Assembly (NCBI RefSeq): GCF_000698595.1
Contig: NZ_JFHC01000076.1
Span: 1 to 34,824, forward strand
Direction: 5' to 3'
Source of the DNA: Caballeronia glathei
GTDB lineage: Bacteria > Pseudomonadota > Gammaproteobacteria > Burkholderiales > Burkholderiaceae
DNA length: 34,824 nt
The stretch's first letter is position 1. Each line of letters starts with the position of its first letter. Shown here one piece after another: positions 25,627-34,824 of this stretch. Under the pieces are notes generated by a model. That model was given only the letters and a program-made list of their open reading frames with translations. It was not told the DNA's origin and did no database searches. Position numbers and translations under genes: made by a program.

Positions 25627-26376
25627 ATGCCATCCATTGGGATCCCGCGGTTTCTTCAGAATCCATCGCAAGCGAACGCCCAGCCGGGTTTTCAGTGGAC
25701 GCCGACCCAATTCTCTGGCGTCATGGTCGGACGGCGGCAGCTGGATCCCGCATCGTTTGTCGGCGCGACGCTCGAAGCCCTCGACAAGATCGCGGGCGGT
25801 GTAGCCGGCCGCAGGCTGATGGATCAAATTGAACTGGCCGCGGCGCTGATCCACACCACCCTGCCCTACAAAGTCGCGATCATCCCGTCCGGTGATGGTC
25901 AGCGCCTCTCCCTATCTCCTGGCTCATTCGGCGCGCGGGTATACGCCGGCTCGAACAGTGCAAGTGCGTCGAACCTCGTGCGCGCGCAAGGCGCCCAACA
26001 GGTTGGAAGGACGAGCGCACCCGTTCCATTGACAGGCAACGTGTCCAACTTCAATGCGGCTGCGTGGGCAAGCGCCCAGATGCGGTTTCTCGATGGCGAT
26101 ATCGGTTCGCCATCCATGATTCGTTGGAATCCGAGCAAGTACGACTCGCCGGATGGGCATCGACCTCCTTTCATCGGACTAGCCCATGAACTGATTCATG
26201 CGATGCGCAGCCTGAAGGGCGAGACCGCGGTATATGCCGAAGCCGATGAACTCGCGGTGACCGGACTTCGCCCGTATCCGGCAGGCCCGATTACGGAAAA
26301 CGCGATCCGCGCCGACCACGGCATCGCACCACGAAGCCGGTATTCAGGCCTCCAGCCGGGCGCACTGACCACGTGA
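25627..26376 (+). CDS. M91-family zinc metallopeptidase, NleD/HopH1-like
   Basis: The 249-residue protein carries the zincin motif H187-E188-L189-I190-H191 within GLAHELIHAMRSLKG, with an acidic stretch (AEADELAVTGL) downstream that may give a third zinc ligand. The preceding half (GRRQLDPASFVGATLEALDK, IAGGVAGRRLMDQI, then SMIRWNPSKYDSPDG) has the arrangement of peptidase family M91. That family includes the type III effectors NleD (which cuts host JNK/p38 kinases), HopH1 and XopG. No Sec signal peptide is visible, compatible with type III or no secretion. No secretion gene or chaperone is nearby. There is no obvious ribosome binding site, so the start is uncertain; Met32-Val33 (MVGRRQ) is an alternative. 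Confidence 0.72.
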   Translation: MPSIGIPRFLQNPSQANAQPGFQWTPTQFSGVMVGRRQLDPASFVGATLEALDKIAGGVAGRRLMDQIELAAALIHTTLPYKVAIIPSGDGQRLSLSPGSFGARVYAGSNSASASNLVRAQGAQQVGRTSAPVPLTGNVSNFNAAAWASAQMRFLDGDIGSPSMIRWNPSKYDSPDGHRPPFIGLAHELIHAMRSLKGETAVYAEADELAVTGLRPYPAGPITENAIRADHGIAPRSRYSGLQPGALTT

Positions 26377-26619
26377 GCCCTGTCAACGTCCACCCGCCTG
26401 TGCCATGCGCCCCCATGTCTGCCATTGCGCCGCATCGGCACCGTAGGGCACCAGCCGCGGGTTGCGCGGCAGCGGGACCCGTATCGAACGGAGTTGGCGA
26501 GCGGGCGCTCATGATACGACCGACCCTCGGTCGGTCGCCTCAGCGGTGCAGTGAACATGCGCGCCGCGGCGAAATAGACACTCGTCAGATCACCGAGGTG
26601 AAGACCGGGGACGAGCGTA
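26377..26619. other. Short spacer after the protease gene
   Basis: About 240 bases. A minus-strand frame reads PRNPRLVPYGADAAQWQTWG, which looks protein-like but matches no family I can name. Otherwise empty. Confidence 0.3.
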
Positions 26620-27149
26620 GATAAAAATAGATTCGTCCCAACTCGACGAAGCGCCCGTGACTGGCCAGTCGACACCCGTCGCGAAGTTGCAGTGCGCATC
26701 GGCATATGCCGGCAGCGTCATCACCAATGGGGAACTGCGCGTCGAGGTGCGGCGCACCGCGCCGGACATCCCCGGCAAGGCGGTCACCGCGCGACTCATG
26801 AACGGCTTCGCGTCGGTCGGCTAACCGCGATATGCGGCCGAACTGGCGCCGCTCGAAGATACGGTAGTCACGGCACGCGAAGCGCTCGAACAGCATGGCA
26901 AAACAATGGTCGACGTGCTGTCTGGCAAGCGGGCCGATGGGCTGATCGCGTTGCGCGACTTACCTCGCAGCGACCAATGCACGCAGGCATGACCCGACCT
27001 TTAAGGTGATCTTCGCATCGGACTACAAGGTCGTGCATCCCGACCGGAAACCCGCGCTGCCGACCGCGGCCGTTTCTCGGCGCATACCGTACAACATCGG
27101 CGATCTGCTTCATGCGTTCGAGCGGCAGTCGTCGCGTGGGATAGCCTGA
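26620..27149 (+). pseudogene. Two decayed reading frames of unknown family
   Basis: One frame runs from about 26620 to TGA at 26990-26992 and reads like real protein: DSSQLDEAPVTGQSTPVAKL, later ELRVEVRRTAPDIPGKAVTA and YAAELAPLEDTVVTAREALE. It is broken by TAA at 26822-26824, where a Tyr codon (TAT) would fit. Eight bases later, in another frame, FKVIFASDYKVVHPDRKPAL leads to IPYNIGDLLHAFERQSSRGI and a stop at 27147-27149. The pieces may be two small neighbouring genes or one frameshifted gene. I do not recognise either. Confidence 0.35.
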
Positions 27150-27230
27150 ACCGCCCGGACCTGTGCCGGCCATGGCACCGGCCCCGGTTGATCAGTCATT
27201 TTGTCAGCCGTTCGCCTGGTCGCGGGCCGC

Positions 27231-27292
27231 TCTTTATGCGGCCTTGATTTCGACCTTCCAAACACAGCGCCGTCTTTACGCGGACTTTTCTA
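27231..27292 (+). promoter_or_regulatory. Imperfect direct repeat upstream of kdp, possible KdpE sites
   Basis: TCTTTATGCGGCCTT (from 27231) and TCTTTACGCGGACTT (from 27273) match at 13 of 15 bases and start exactly 42 bases apart, about four helical turns. They lie roughly 135-200 bases before kdpF. E. coli KdpE binds a TTTATA/TTTACA-type element, and TTTATG/TTTACG resembles it. Function is inferred. Confidence 0.4.
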
Positions 27293-27427
27293 CAGTAGCG
27301 AAGGTTCTACTGGAGATTTCCGTATGTGGCTTTGCCTTCGTTCAGAGTGCCGGCCCAATGCCAGCCTCCTCCCCCCAATCGGGCACCCGGCGCCTTGCGG
27401 CCTGCTTCACCTGCGAGGCCTGCCGTC

Positions 27428-27508
27428 ATGATCTGGTTCGTCGCCTTGCTTACGGCCGCGCTGTTCGTCTACCTGTTTTACGCGCTGATCAAGCCAGAAG
27501 AATTCTGA
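27428..27508 (+). CDS. kdpF: KdpF-like small subunit of the potassium ATPase
   Basis: The 26-residue peptide consists of one membrane helix (WFVALLTAALFVYLFYALI) ending KPEEF. It resembles E. coli KdpF, which ends GYLVYALINAEAF: the YL-x-x-AL-I-x-x-E-x-F ending is shared. GAGG lies nine bases before the ATG. KdpF stabilises the KdpABC complex in the inner membrane. It is the first gene of the kdp operon, 52 bases before a second tiny ORF. Confidence 0.78.
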   Translation: MIWFVALLTAALFVYLFYALIKPEEF

Positions 27509-27560
27509 CCGCACGGCGCATCCGCCGCTTGCCCTTCCTCATCAAGCATTGGAAACAGAT

Positions 27561-27644
27561 ATGAACGATCTGATATTCGTGGTCGTGACACTTGCATTCT
27601 TCATCACCTCCGCGGCGTTTACCGTTGCGCTTGGCAAAATCTGA
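27561..27644 (+). CDS. Second micro-ORF in the kdp operon
   Basis: The 27-residue frame (MNDLIFVVVTLAFFITSAAF and TVALGKI) has GGAAA about seven bases before its ATG and ends ten bases before kdpA. It is one predicted membrane helix with a charged start and a lysine near the end. It is too short for usual gene finders. Position and ribosome binding site suggest translation with kdpF and kdpA, either as a second small subunit or as a leader peptide. Small hydrophobic peptides of comparable type (ending with a basic residue) occur before kdp genes in some actinobacteria. No known function is assigned. Confidence 0.6.
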   Translation: MNDLIFVVVTLAFFITSAAFTVALGKI

Positions 27645-27654
27645 GAGCACCGAC

Positions 27655-29358
<1,704 letters not shown>

Positions 29359-29367
29359 GGATCCTTC

Positions 29368-30045
29368 ATGAGCACTCTCGAACACGCCCAAACCTCTTCG
29401 GCCGCCGCCCCGCTGATACGCGGCCTCGCGCGCCCCGCACTCACGTCTGCGGTCCTCTTCATGGTCGTCACGGGACTCGGCTATCCGCTCCTGACCACCG
29501 GCCTCGCGCAACTGCTGTTTCACAAGCAGGCGGGCGGCAGTCTGGTCGAGCGTGGGGATGCCGTGATCGGCTCCTCGCTGATCGGCCAGAACTTCACGCA
29601 GCCCGGATATTTCCATCCGCGCCCGAGCGCGACGGCAGCGCCCGATCCGAAGGACCCGAGCCAGACGATTTCCTCCCCCTACAACGCCGCCCTCAGCGGT
29701 GCGAGCAATCTCGGTCCGGCCAGCAAGAAGCTGATCGATCAGGTTCGCGACCGGATTCGCGTGTATCGCCAGGAAAACGGGCTCGGGGGTGACGTGGAGA
29801 TTCCCGTCGATGCGGTGACCGCGTCGGCGTCCGGGCTCGATCCGGACATCTCTCTCGCCAACGCAAGCCTGCAGGCATCCCGCATCGCGCGTGCACGTGG
29901 CCTGTCCGAACAGCAGATCAGAACGCTGATCGGTGAGCACTCGTCGCCGCGTCAGCTCGGCCTGCTCGGCGAGCCCCGCGCAAACGTGCTGGCGCTCAAT
30001 CTCGCGCTTGATGCGCTTGGACCGAAACCATCCTCGGCAAAGTAA
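29368..30045 (+). CDS. kdpC: Potassium-transporting ATPase subunit KdpC
   Basis: The 225-residue subunit holds one N-terminal membrane helix (LTSAVLFMVVTGLGYPLLTT) and a periplasmic domain thought to increase ATP affinity and couple KdpA with KdpB. Family marks are GSSLIGQNFTQPGYFHPRPS, SGASNLGP, VTASASGLDPDISLANASLQ, SRIARARGLS and LGEPRANVLALNLALD. It is longer than E. coli KdpC (190), mainly at the N-terminus, where a hydrophilic leader MSTLEHAQTSSAAAP precedes the helix. It lies between kdpA and kdpB; the usual order places it after kdpB. GGATCC upstream gives a weak ribosome binding site. Confidence 0.95.
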   Translation: MSTLEHAQTSSAAAPLIRGLARPALTSAVLFMVVTGLGYPLLTTGLAQLLFHKQAGGSLVERGDAVIGSSLIGQNFTQPGYFHPRPSATAAPDPKDPSQTISSPYNAALSGASNLGPASKKLIDQVRDRIRVYRQENGLGGDVEIPVDAVTASASGLDPDISLANASLQASRIARARGLSEQQIRTLIGEHSSPRQLGLLGEPRANVLALNLALDALGPKPSSAK

Positions 30046-30059
30046 GCGAGGGAGCTCAT

Positions 30060-32144
30060 ATGAATGCGAAAGAAGAGATTTTGACGGCCGAAGTTGAAGT
30101 AATCCGCGCGCACGTGGCCCCGGTCCTCTGGCAAAAGATCGCCGTCGAGGCGTTGAAGAAGCTGGCTCCGCAGGCCCAGTGGAAAAACCCGGTGATGTTC
30201 GTCGTCTACGTGGGCAGCATCGTCACGACCCTGCTCTGGCTGCGTGCCTTGCGCGGCGAAGCGGATGCCTCGGCGGGCTTCATCCTTGCGGTGACGGTGT
30301 GGCTCTGGTTCACCGTATTGTTCTCGAACGCAGCGGAGGCCCTTGCGGAAGGCCGCAGCAAGGCGCAGGCGGCGGCCTTGCGGGCCGCCAAGAAGCGGGT
30401 GTTCGCGAAGGTCCTCGATGAGCCCCGGTACGACAGCACGACCTACGTCGTGCCCAGCGACGAACTGGTCGCGGGCAAGTTCGTCCTGGTGCTGGCGGGC
30501 GAGATGATCCCTGCCGACGGTGAAGTGATCGAGGGCGTGGCATCGGTCGATGAATCGGCGATCACGGGCGAATCCGCACCGGTGATCCGTGAATCCGGCG
30601 GAGACTTCTCGTCGGTAACGGGGGGCACCAGGGTGCTCTCGGACTGGATCATCGTGCGTGTTACGGCCAATCCCGGCGAGGCGTTCCTCGACCGTATGAT
30701 CGCCATGATCGAAGGAGCCCGGCGCGGCAAGACGCCGAACGAGACCGCGCTCACGATCCTGCTCGTGGCGCTCACGATCGTGTTCCTGCTGGTGTGCGTC
30801 ACGCTGCTGCCGTTCTCGGCCTTTAGCGTGACGCTGGCGGGCGCGGGGAAAATCGTCAGCCTGACGGTGCTGATCGCCCTGCTCGTCTGCCTGATCCCGA
30901 CCACGATTGGTGCATTGCTCTCGGCCATCGGCATCGCCGGGATGAGCCGCATGCTGCGTGCAAACGTCATCGCTACGTCCGGGCGGGCGATCGAAGCGGC
31001 CGGCGACGTCGATGTGCTGCTGCTCGACAAGACCGGCACCATCACACTCGGCAATCGCGCAGCCGCCGCATTCCTGCCCGCACCGGGCATCGACGAACGC
31101 ATGCTCGCCGATACGGCGCAGCTCGCCTCACTCGCTGACGAGACACCCGAAGGACGTTCGATCGTCGTGCTGGCCAAGCAGCGCTTCGAGTTGCGCGGAC
31201 GCGAACTCGGCAACAGCGTGCGTGTGGCGTTCAGTGCGCACACGAGGATGAGCGGCGTGGATGCCGGCGGCCGGCGGATTCGCAAAGGGGCGTCCCAGGC
31301 GATTCGTGCCCACGTGCTCGCACTCGGGGGCATATGGCCTGCCGAGGTCGAACGCGTGGTCGAAGACGTCTCCCGACGCGGCAGCACCCCCCTCGTCGTC
31401 TCGGACGAAGCCCGCGTGCTCGGCGTGATCGAGCTCAAGGACATCGTCAAGGGCGGCATCAAAGAACGGTTTGCGGAACTGCGCCGGATGGGGATCAAGA
31501 CCGTGATGATCACGGGCGACAACCGCCTTACGGCGGCCGCCATCGCCGCCGAAGCGGGAGTCGACGACTATCTTGCCGAAGCAACGCCCGAGGACAAGCT
31601 CGCGCTGATCCGGAAGTACCAGGCCGAGGGCCGGCTTGTCGCGATGACGGGTGACGGCACCAACGATGCGCCCGCGCTCGCACAGGCGGATGTCGCCGTC
31701 GCGATGAACAGCGGCACCCAGGCGGCGAAGGAAGCCGGCAACATGGTCGACCTCGACAGCAATCCGACCAAGCTGCTGCGCGTGGTCGAAGTCGGCAAGC
31801 AGATGATCATGACGCGCGGCGCGCTCACGACCTTCAGCGTCGCGAACGATCTCGCGAAATACTTTGCGATCATTCCCGCGGCGTTCGTCGTGACCTATCC
31901 GGCGCTCGGCGCGCTCAATATCATGGCGTTGCACAGCCCGGCCTCGGCTATCCTGTCAGCGGTTATCTTCAACGCCCTGATCATCGTCGCGCTGATCCCG
32001 CTCGCGCTCAAGGGCGTCAGGCATCGTGCGGAGCCGGCGCAGCGCCTGCTCTCGCGCAACCTGCTAATCTACGGGCTCGGTGGGGTGATCGCACCTTTTC
32101 TCGGGATCAAGCTGATCGACTTGCTGATCACCCCGTTCTTTTGA
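30060..32144 (+). CDS. kdpB: Potassium-transporting ATPase, ATP-hydrolysing subunit KdpB
   Basis: The 694-residue P-type ATPase catalytic subunit powers K+ uptake. The actuator loop SAITGESAPVI contains S172, the position equivalent to Ser162 that is phosphorylated to inhibit the E. coli pump. The phosphorylation site is D323 in LLLDKTGTITLG. The nucleotide-binding KGAS, the TGDN segment and MTGDGTNDAPALAQADVAVA with MNSGTQAAKEAGNMVDLDS complete the set. Membrane segments flank these domains. GAGGGAG lies about eight bases before the ATG. The gene follows kdpC by 14 bases and precedes kdpD by about 35; the three structural genes therefore lie in order A, C, B. Confidence 0.96.
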   Translation: MNAKEEILTAEVEVIRAHVAPVLWQKIAVEALKKLAPQAQWKNPVMFVVYVGSIVTTLLWLRALRGEADASAGFILAVTVWLWFTVLFSNAAEALAEGRSKAQAAALRAAKKRVFAKVLDEPRYDSTTYVVPSDELVAGKFVLVLAGEMIPADGEVIEGVASVDESAITGESAPVIRESGGDFSSVTGGTRVLSDWIIVRVTANPGEAFLDRMIAMIEGARRGKTPNETALTILLVALTIVFLLVCVTLLPFSAFSVTLAGAGKIVSLTVLIALLVCLIPTTIGALLSAIGIAGMSRMLRANVIATSGRAIEAAGDVDVLLLDKTGTITLGNRAAAAFLPAPGIDERMLADTAQLASLADETPEGRSIVVLAKQRFELRGRELGNSVRVAFSAHTRMSGVDAGGRRIRKGASQAIRAHVLALGGIWPAEVERVVEDVSRRGSTPLVVSDEARVLGVIELKDIVKGGIKERFAELRRMGIKTVMITGDNRLTAAAIAAEAGVDDYLAEATPEDKLALIRKYQAEGRLVAMTGDGTNDAPALAQADVAVAMNSGTQAAKEAGNMVDLDSNPTKLLRVVEVGKQMIMTRGALTTFSVANDLAKYFAIIPAAFVVTYPALGALNIMALHSPASAILSAVIFNALIIVALIPLALKGVRHRAEPAQRLLSRNLLIYGLGGVIAPFLGIKLIDLLITPFF

Positions 32145-32178
32145 GGCGGCCCCGCGTGCGGGCGGGTCGACCTTGCTC

Positions 32179-33690
32179 ATGAGTGAGTCCATGTCCGCCG
32201 AACGTTTCTTTTGGCCGCTGGTCCTGGCGACCCTGGCATGCGCCGCGACGACCCTCCTCGCGAGTCTGCTGCTCCATGTTTTCGACCTCTCCAATGTGGT
32301 CGGGCTGTTTCTCCTGACCGTCGTGCTCGTGGCCCTGCGCCTCGGGCGCGTCGCCGGCGCCTGGACCGCGCTCTTGAGCGTCGCGAGCTTCGACTTCTTC
32401 TTCGTCGAGCCGCGCTTCTCGTTCGCGGTATCCGACGCGCAATACCTGTTCACCTTCGTGCTGATCCTGGCCGTGGCGCTCGTGACCGGCCAGCTGGCCG
32501 CGCAGCTTCACCTCAAGGCACGCGTGGCAACCGCCGGGGAGCGCCATGCGGTTGCGGTCGCGCGGGTCGCGCGCGAACTTTCGGGGGCGCTCAGGGTGGA
32601 GCAGATCAACGCGATCTGCTCCGGGACGATCGCGCCGCTGTTCGCGGCCCGGATCGCACTCGTCTTGCCCGACAGCAGAAGCGAACTGGCCTGCGTCCAC
32701 CCGGAGGACTTTGTCGATACTTCGATCGCGCAATGGTCCTACGATCGTTTGCAGCCCGCGGGGAGGAGCACGCCGACGTTGCCGGGCGCAGCTGCGCTGT
32801 ATCTGCCGCTCAGGGCGCCGATGAGTACCCGCGGTGTACTGGTGGTGCGAATCGATGAAGCTGCGCGACCCAGCGAACCTGCCGACCGTCGGCTGCTCGA
32901 CGCCTGTTGTTCGCTGATTGCACTCGCCCTCGAGCGCACGCATTTCGTGGAGATCGCACAGGACACGCTCGTTCGCATGGAAGGCGAACGGCTTCGCAGC
33001 GCCCTGCTCGCCGCGGTCTCCCATGACCTGAAAACCCCGCTCACAGCCATTCGGGGCCTCGCCGAAACACTCGAACAGATGACTGACCTGCCGCTTGCCG
33101 AGCGCGTCAGCCTGTCAGGTGCGATCCGGATTCAATCGGAAAGCCTGCACCGCCTCGTGACGAATCTGCTCGATCTTGCGCGGATGCAAAGCGAGGGGGT
33201 CAGACTCAACAAGGAATGGAATGCGTTGGGCGAGGTTGTGGGCAGCGCGCTCGCCAGACAATTTGCCTTGCTTGCGGCGCATGAGGTGCAGACTCAGTTG
33301 CCGCCGGATCTCCCGCTCATCGAACTCGACGCGATCGCGTTCGAACGCGTGCTCGTCAACCTGCTCGACAACGCGGTGAAATACACGCCTGCCGGTACGC
33401 GTATCTCGATCCGCGCAAGCGTATCGGAGGATACGCTGCGCCTGTTCATCGAAGACGACGGACCGGGCTTGCCGGGCCTGAATGCAGAGCATCTCTTCGA
33501 ACCATTTACGCGCGGCGTCAAGGAATCGTCGATCAGCGGCGTGGGACTCGGTCTCGCACTGTGCCGCACGATCGTCGTGGCGCACGAAGGCACGATCCAC
33601 GCGCAACGGCTCACGCCCCGAGGCGTGCGTTTCGAGATCCGATTACCCATCGGCACGCCCCCGGAAATCGAACACGAGGCATTGACATGA
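32179..33690 (+). CDS. kdpD: Short KdpD-type sensor histidine kinase lacking the N-terminal domain
   Basis: At 503 residues this is only just over half the usual KdpD (about 895). It begins in front of the four-helix DUF4118 membrane domain (FFWPLVLATLACAATTLLAS to LILAVALVTGQLAAQL), continues with a GAF-like region (about residues 120-260), the phospho-acceptor H282 in AVSHDLKTPLTAIRGLAETL, and the ATP lid (NLLDNAVKYTPAG, EDDGPGLPG, GVGLGLALC). The N-terminal KdpD domain with its Walker A motif and the universal-stress-like domain are missing. No coding remnant lies in the 34-base gap after kdpB. ATG at 32179 is chosen; TTG 32173 and ATG 32191 are possible. The stop overlaps kdpE. Confidence 0.92.
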   Translation: MSESMSAERFFWPLVLATLACAATTLLASLLLHVFDLSNVVGLFLLTVVLVALRLGRVAGAWTALLSVASFDFFFVEPRFSFAVSDAQYLFTFVLILAVALVTGQLAAQLHLKARVATAGERHAVAVARVARELSGALRVEQINAICSGTIAPLFAARIALVLPDSRSELACVHPEDFVDTSIAQWSYDRLQPAGRSTPTLPGAAALYLPLRAPMSTRGVLVVRIDEAARPSEPADRRLLDACCSLIALALERTHFVEIAQDTLVRMEGERLRSALLAAVSHDLKTPLTAIRGLAETLEQMTDLPLAERVSLSGAIRIQSESLHRLVTNLLDLARMQSEGVRLNKEWNALGEVVGSALARQFALLAAHEVQTQLPPDLPLIELDAIAFERVLVNLLDNAVKYTPAGTRISIRASVSEDTLRLFIEDDGPGLPGLNAEHLFEPFTRGVKESSISGVGLGLALCRTIVVAHEGTIHAQRLTPRGVRFEIRLPIGTPPEIEHEALT

Positions 33691-34388
33691 GCAAACCGCG
33701 CATTCTGGTTGTGGAAGACGAGTCCGACATTCGCCGCTTCATTCGGCTGTCCCTCGAAAGGGAAGACATGACCGTATTCGAGGCCGCCGACGCCTCACAG
33801 GGCCGAATCGAGTCCGCGAGTCGCCAGCCTGAACTGCTGATCATCGATCTGGGCCTGCCCGACGGAGATGGCAAGGACCTGATCCGGCAATTGCGCGGCT
33901 GGTCGAGTGCGCCTGTGCTCGTGTTGTCGGCACGCGACCGCGAGGAGGAAAAAGTCGAGGCGTTGAACGCAGGCGCGGACGATTTCCTGACCAAGCCTTT
34001 CGGCGTGCCCGAACTGATCGCTCGCGTGCGCGCGCAATTGCGCCGGGCGAGCATCGTGACGAGTGGCGGTCCGGCATCGTCGATCGTGCGCTTCGGGGAC
34101 ATCAGCGTCGATCTTGCTACGTATGAGGTCATCCGGGCGGGTGAGGCCGTCCATTTGACGCCGACGGAATTCCGCTTGCTTGCCGCCCTGATCCGCGGCT
34201 ACGGACGCGTTCTCACACATCGCCAACTGCTGCTGGACGTATGGGGACCGGGCTACGGCGACCGGCCGCAGTATCTGCGGGTGTACATGGGCACGCTGCG
34301 CCAGAAGCTCGAGGCCGACCCCACCCGGCCCCTGCACCTCGTCACGGAACTGCAGGTCGGCTACCGGCTCGCCGGCTTATCAAATTGA
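33687..34388 (+). CDS. kdpE: Response regulator KdpE
   Basis: The 233-residue OmpR-type regulator starts at the ATG overlapping the kdpD stop (ATGA). The receiver domain (residues 1-120) has the acidic pocket VVEDESDIR, the phospho-acceptor D54 in LLIIDLGLPDGDG, and the conserved lysine in DFLTKPFGVPEL. The winged-helix domain (about 125-230) includes VHLTPTEFRLLAALIRGYGR, VLTHRQLL and VWGPGYGDRPQYLRVYMGTL, all typical KdpE segments. It should activate the kdp promoter when KdpD signals low K+ or ionic stress. It is the last gene of the operon, and the next gene converges on it. Confidence 0.95.
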   Translation: MSKPRILVVEDESDIRRFIRLSLEREDMTVFEAADASQGRIESASRQPELLIIDLGLPDGDGKDLIRQLRGWSSAPVLVLSARDREEEKVEALNAGADDFLTKPFGVPELIARVRAQLRRASIVTSGGPASSIVRFGDISVDLATYEVIRAGEAVHLTPTEFRLLAALIRGYGRVLTHRQLLLDVWGPGYGDRPQYLRVYMGTLRQKLEADPTRPLHLVTELQVGYRLAGLSN

Positions 34389-34445
34389 GGTTTGCCCTGG
34401 CCCGACCGATATCGCCAAATCCTGCGGCCATGTTTGTCACAGGAA

Positions 34446-34823
34446 TCAATCATCGCCTCTGACAGGCAAGATGAGCGCGTACTTGCTGAAGGCACGGTAC
34501 GGCGGGTCGCTAATGACCGCCAAGGCGTGCGGATTCAAGTGGTCGGTGACTGCCACGCGTCGCATGTCCGTTTCCCTCCGAGAGCGGGCATACGTTGTCC
34601 AGTTTTGGACGACGGCTCCTGGCTGGCAGGCGCCCGCTCGCCGGTCGTTAGGCAATTGGACTTCGGTCTGCTCAGCCATCTCGAGTGCGTCGTCTACCTC
34701 GATCCCGAAGTATCGCACTGTACTTTCAAGCTTGGTATGGCCCAACAGCAACTGAACCGCGCGCAGATTCCTGGTGCGTCGATAGATCAACGAAGCCTTC
34801 GTACGGCGCATCGTGCGAGTGCC
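34446..34823 (-). CDS. Tyrosine recombinase/integrase, C-terminal part
   Basis: The gene enters from the right edge and its 5' part is outside the window. The visible 125 residues include MRRTKASLIYRRTRNLRAVQ and LLLGHTKLESTVRYFGIEVD, then DALEMAEQTE. These are the box II arginine, the LGH segment and the catalytic Tyr of tyrosine recombinases. The family's HxxR motif normally reads GTHTMRRT; here the His position is Arg (GTRTMRRT), which could impair catalysis. A tail of about 60 residues follows the catalytic part. It converges on kdpE with only 57 bases between, indicating an element boundary or an unrelated insertion next to kdp. Confidence 0.8.
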   Translation of the reverse strand, partial: GTRTMRRTKASLIYRRTRNLRAVQLLLGHTKLESTVRYFGIEVDDALEMAEQTEVQLPNDRRAGACQPGAVVQNWTTYARSRRETDMRRVAVTDHLNPHALAVISDPPYRAFSKYALILPVRGDD

Positions 34824-34824
34824 A

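Noticed and set aside
25604..25627. Tandem CTAACTAC repeat before the M91 protease as a regulatory site
   Set aside because: Two eight-base copies are too short and isolated to claim a binding site. No TTCG-N16-TTCG Hrp-type box was found nearby.
32150..32166. Small CCCGC/GCGGG hairpin between kdpB and kdpD as a terminator
   Set aside because: The stem is only five base pairs with no T-tract, and kdpD-kdpE are expected to be co-transcribed.

Overview
The window is high-GC DNA with long RND, LysR and Kdp genes typical of Burkholderiaceae. A secondary chromosome or plasmid of a Paraburkholderia/Caballeronia-like bacterium fits best. The species is inferred from protein resemblance and codon use, not proven. 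No rRNA, tRNA or CRISPR array was seen.

Two intact blocks dominate. (1) Bases 7438-16585 encode a four-gene MuxABC-OpmB/MdtABC-type efflux system: adaptor, two different RND pumps and an outer-membrane lipoprotein channel. The last three genes overlap at their stop/start codons. The operon starts directly downstream of an IS5-family relic. (2) Bases 27428-34388 encode a high-affinity potassium-uptake operon of unusual form: kdpF, a second micro-ORF, kdpA, kdpC, kdpB, a short kdpD lacking the N-terminal sensor region, and kdpE. Its gene order is A-C-B instead of A-B-C. A tyrosine recombinase tail reads in from the right edge, just past kdpE.

The other stretches are accessory DNA mixing single intact genes with decayed ones. 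Intact genes are a TerB-like protein, a glycine-betaine-type binding protein followed by a yellow/royal-jelly protein, a LysR regulator, a MetQ-like binding protein, a HAD phosphatase lipoprotein, an Old Yellow Enzyme, a MAPEG membrane protein and an M91 (NleD/HopH1-like) zinc metallopeptidase. Decayed genes are an HD-GYP/LuxR regulator, a DUF2513 gene, a MarR regulator, an IS5-family transposase, a DUF4239-like membrane protein, an anaerobic sulfatase-maturating enzyme, its sulfatase, an HxlR regulator, an ECF sigma factor and one or two unidentified frames before kdp.

The sulfatase, HAD phosphatase and maturase lie in one orientation (19.3-21.8 kb and 18.6 kb) and look like a former sulfatase operon in which only the phosphatase survives. 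The efflux and Kdp operons look functional. The rest resembles an insertion and decay zone. No wholly new multi-gene system is evident. The most unusual items are the rearranged Kdp operon with its reduced sensor kinase and extra micro-peptide, the isolated M91 effector-like protease, and a low-complexity insert in the second RND pump.
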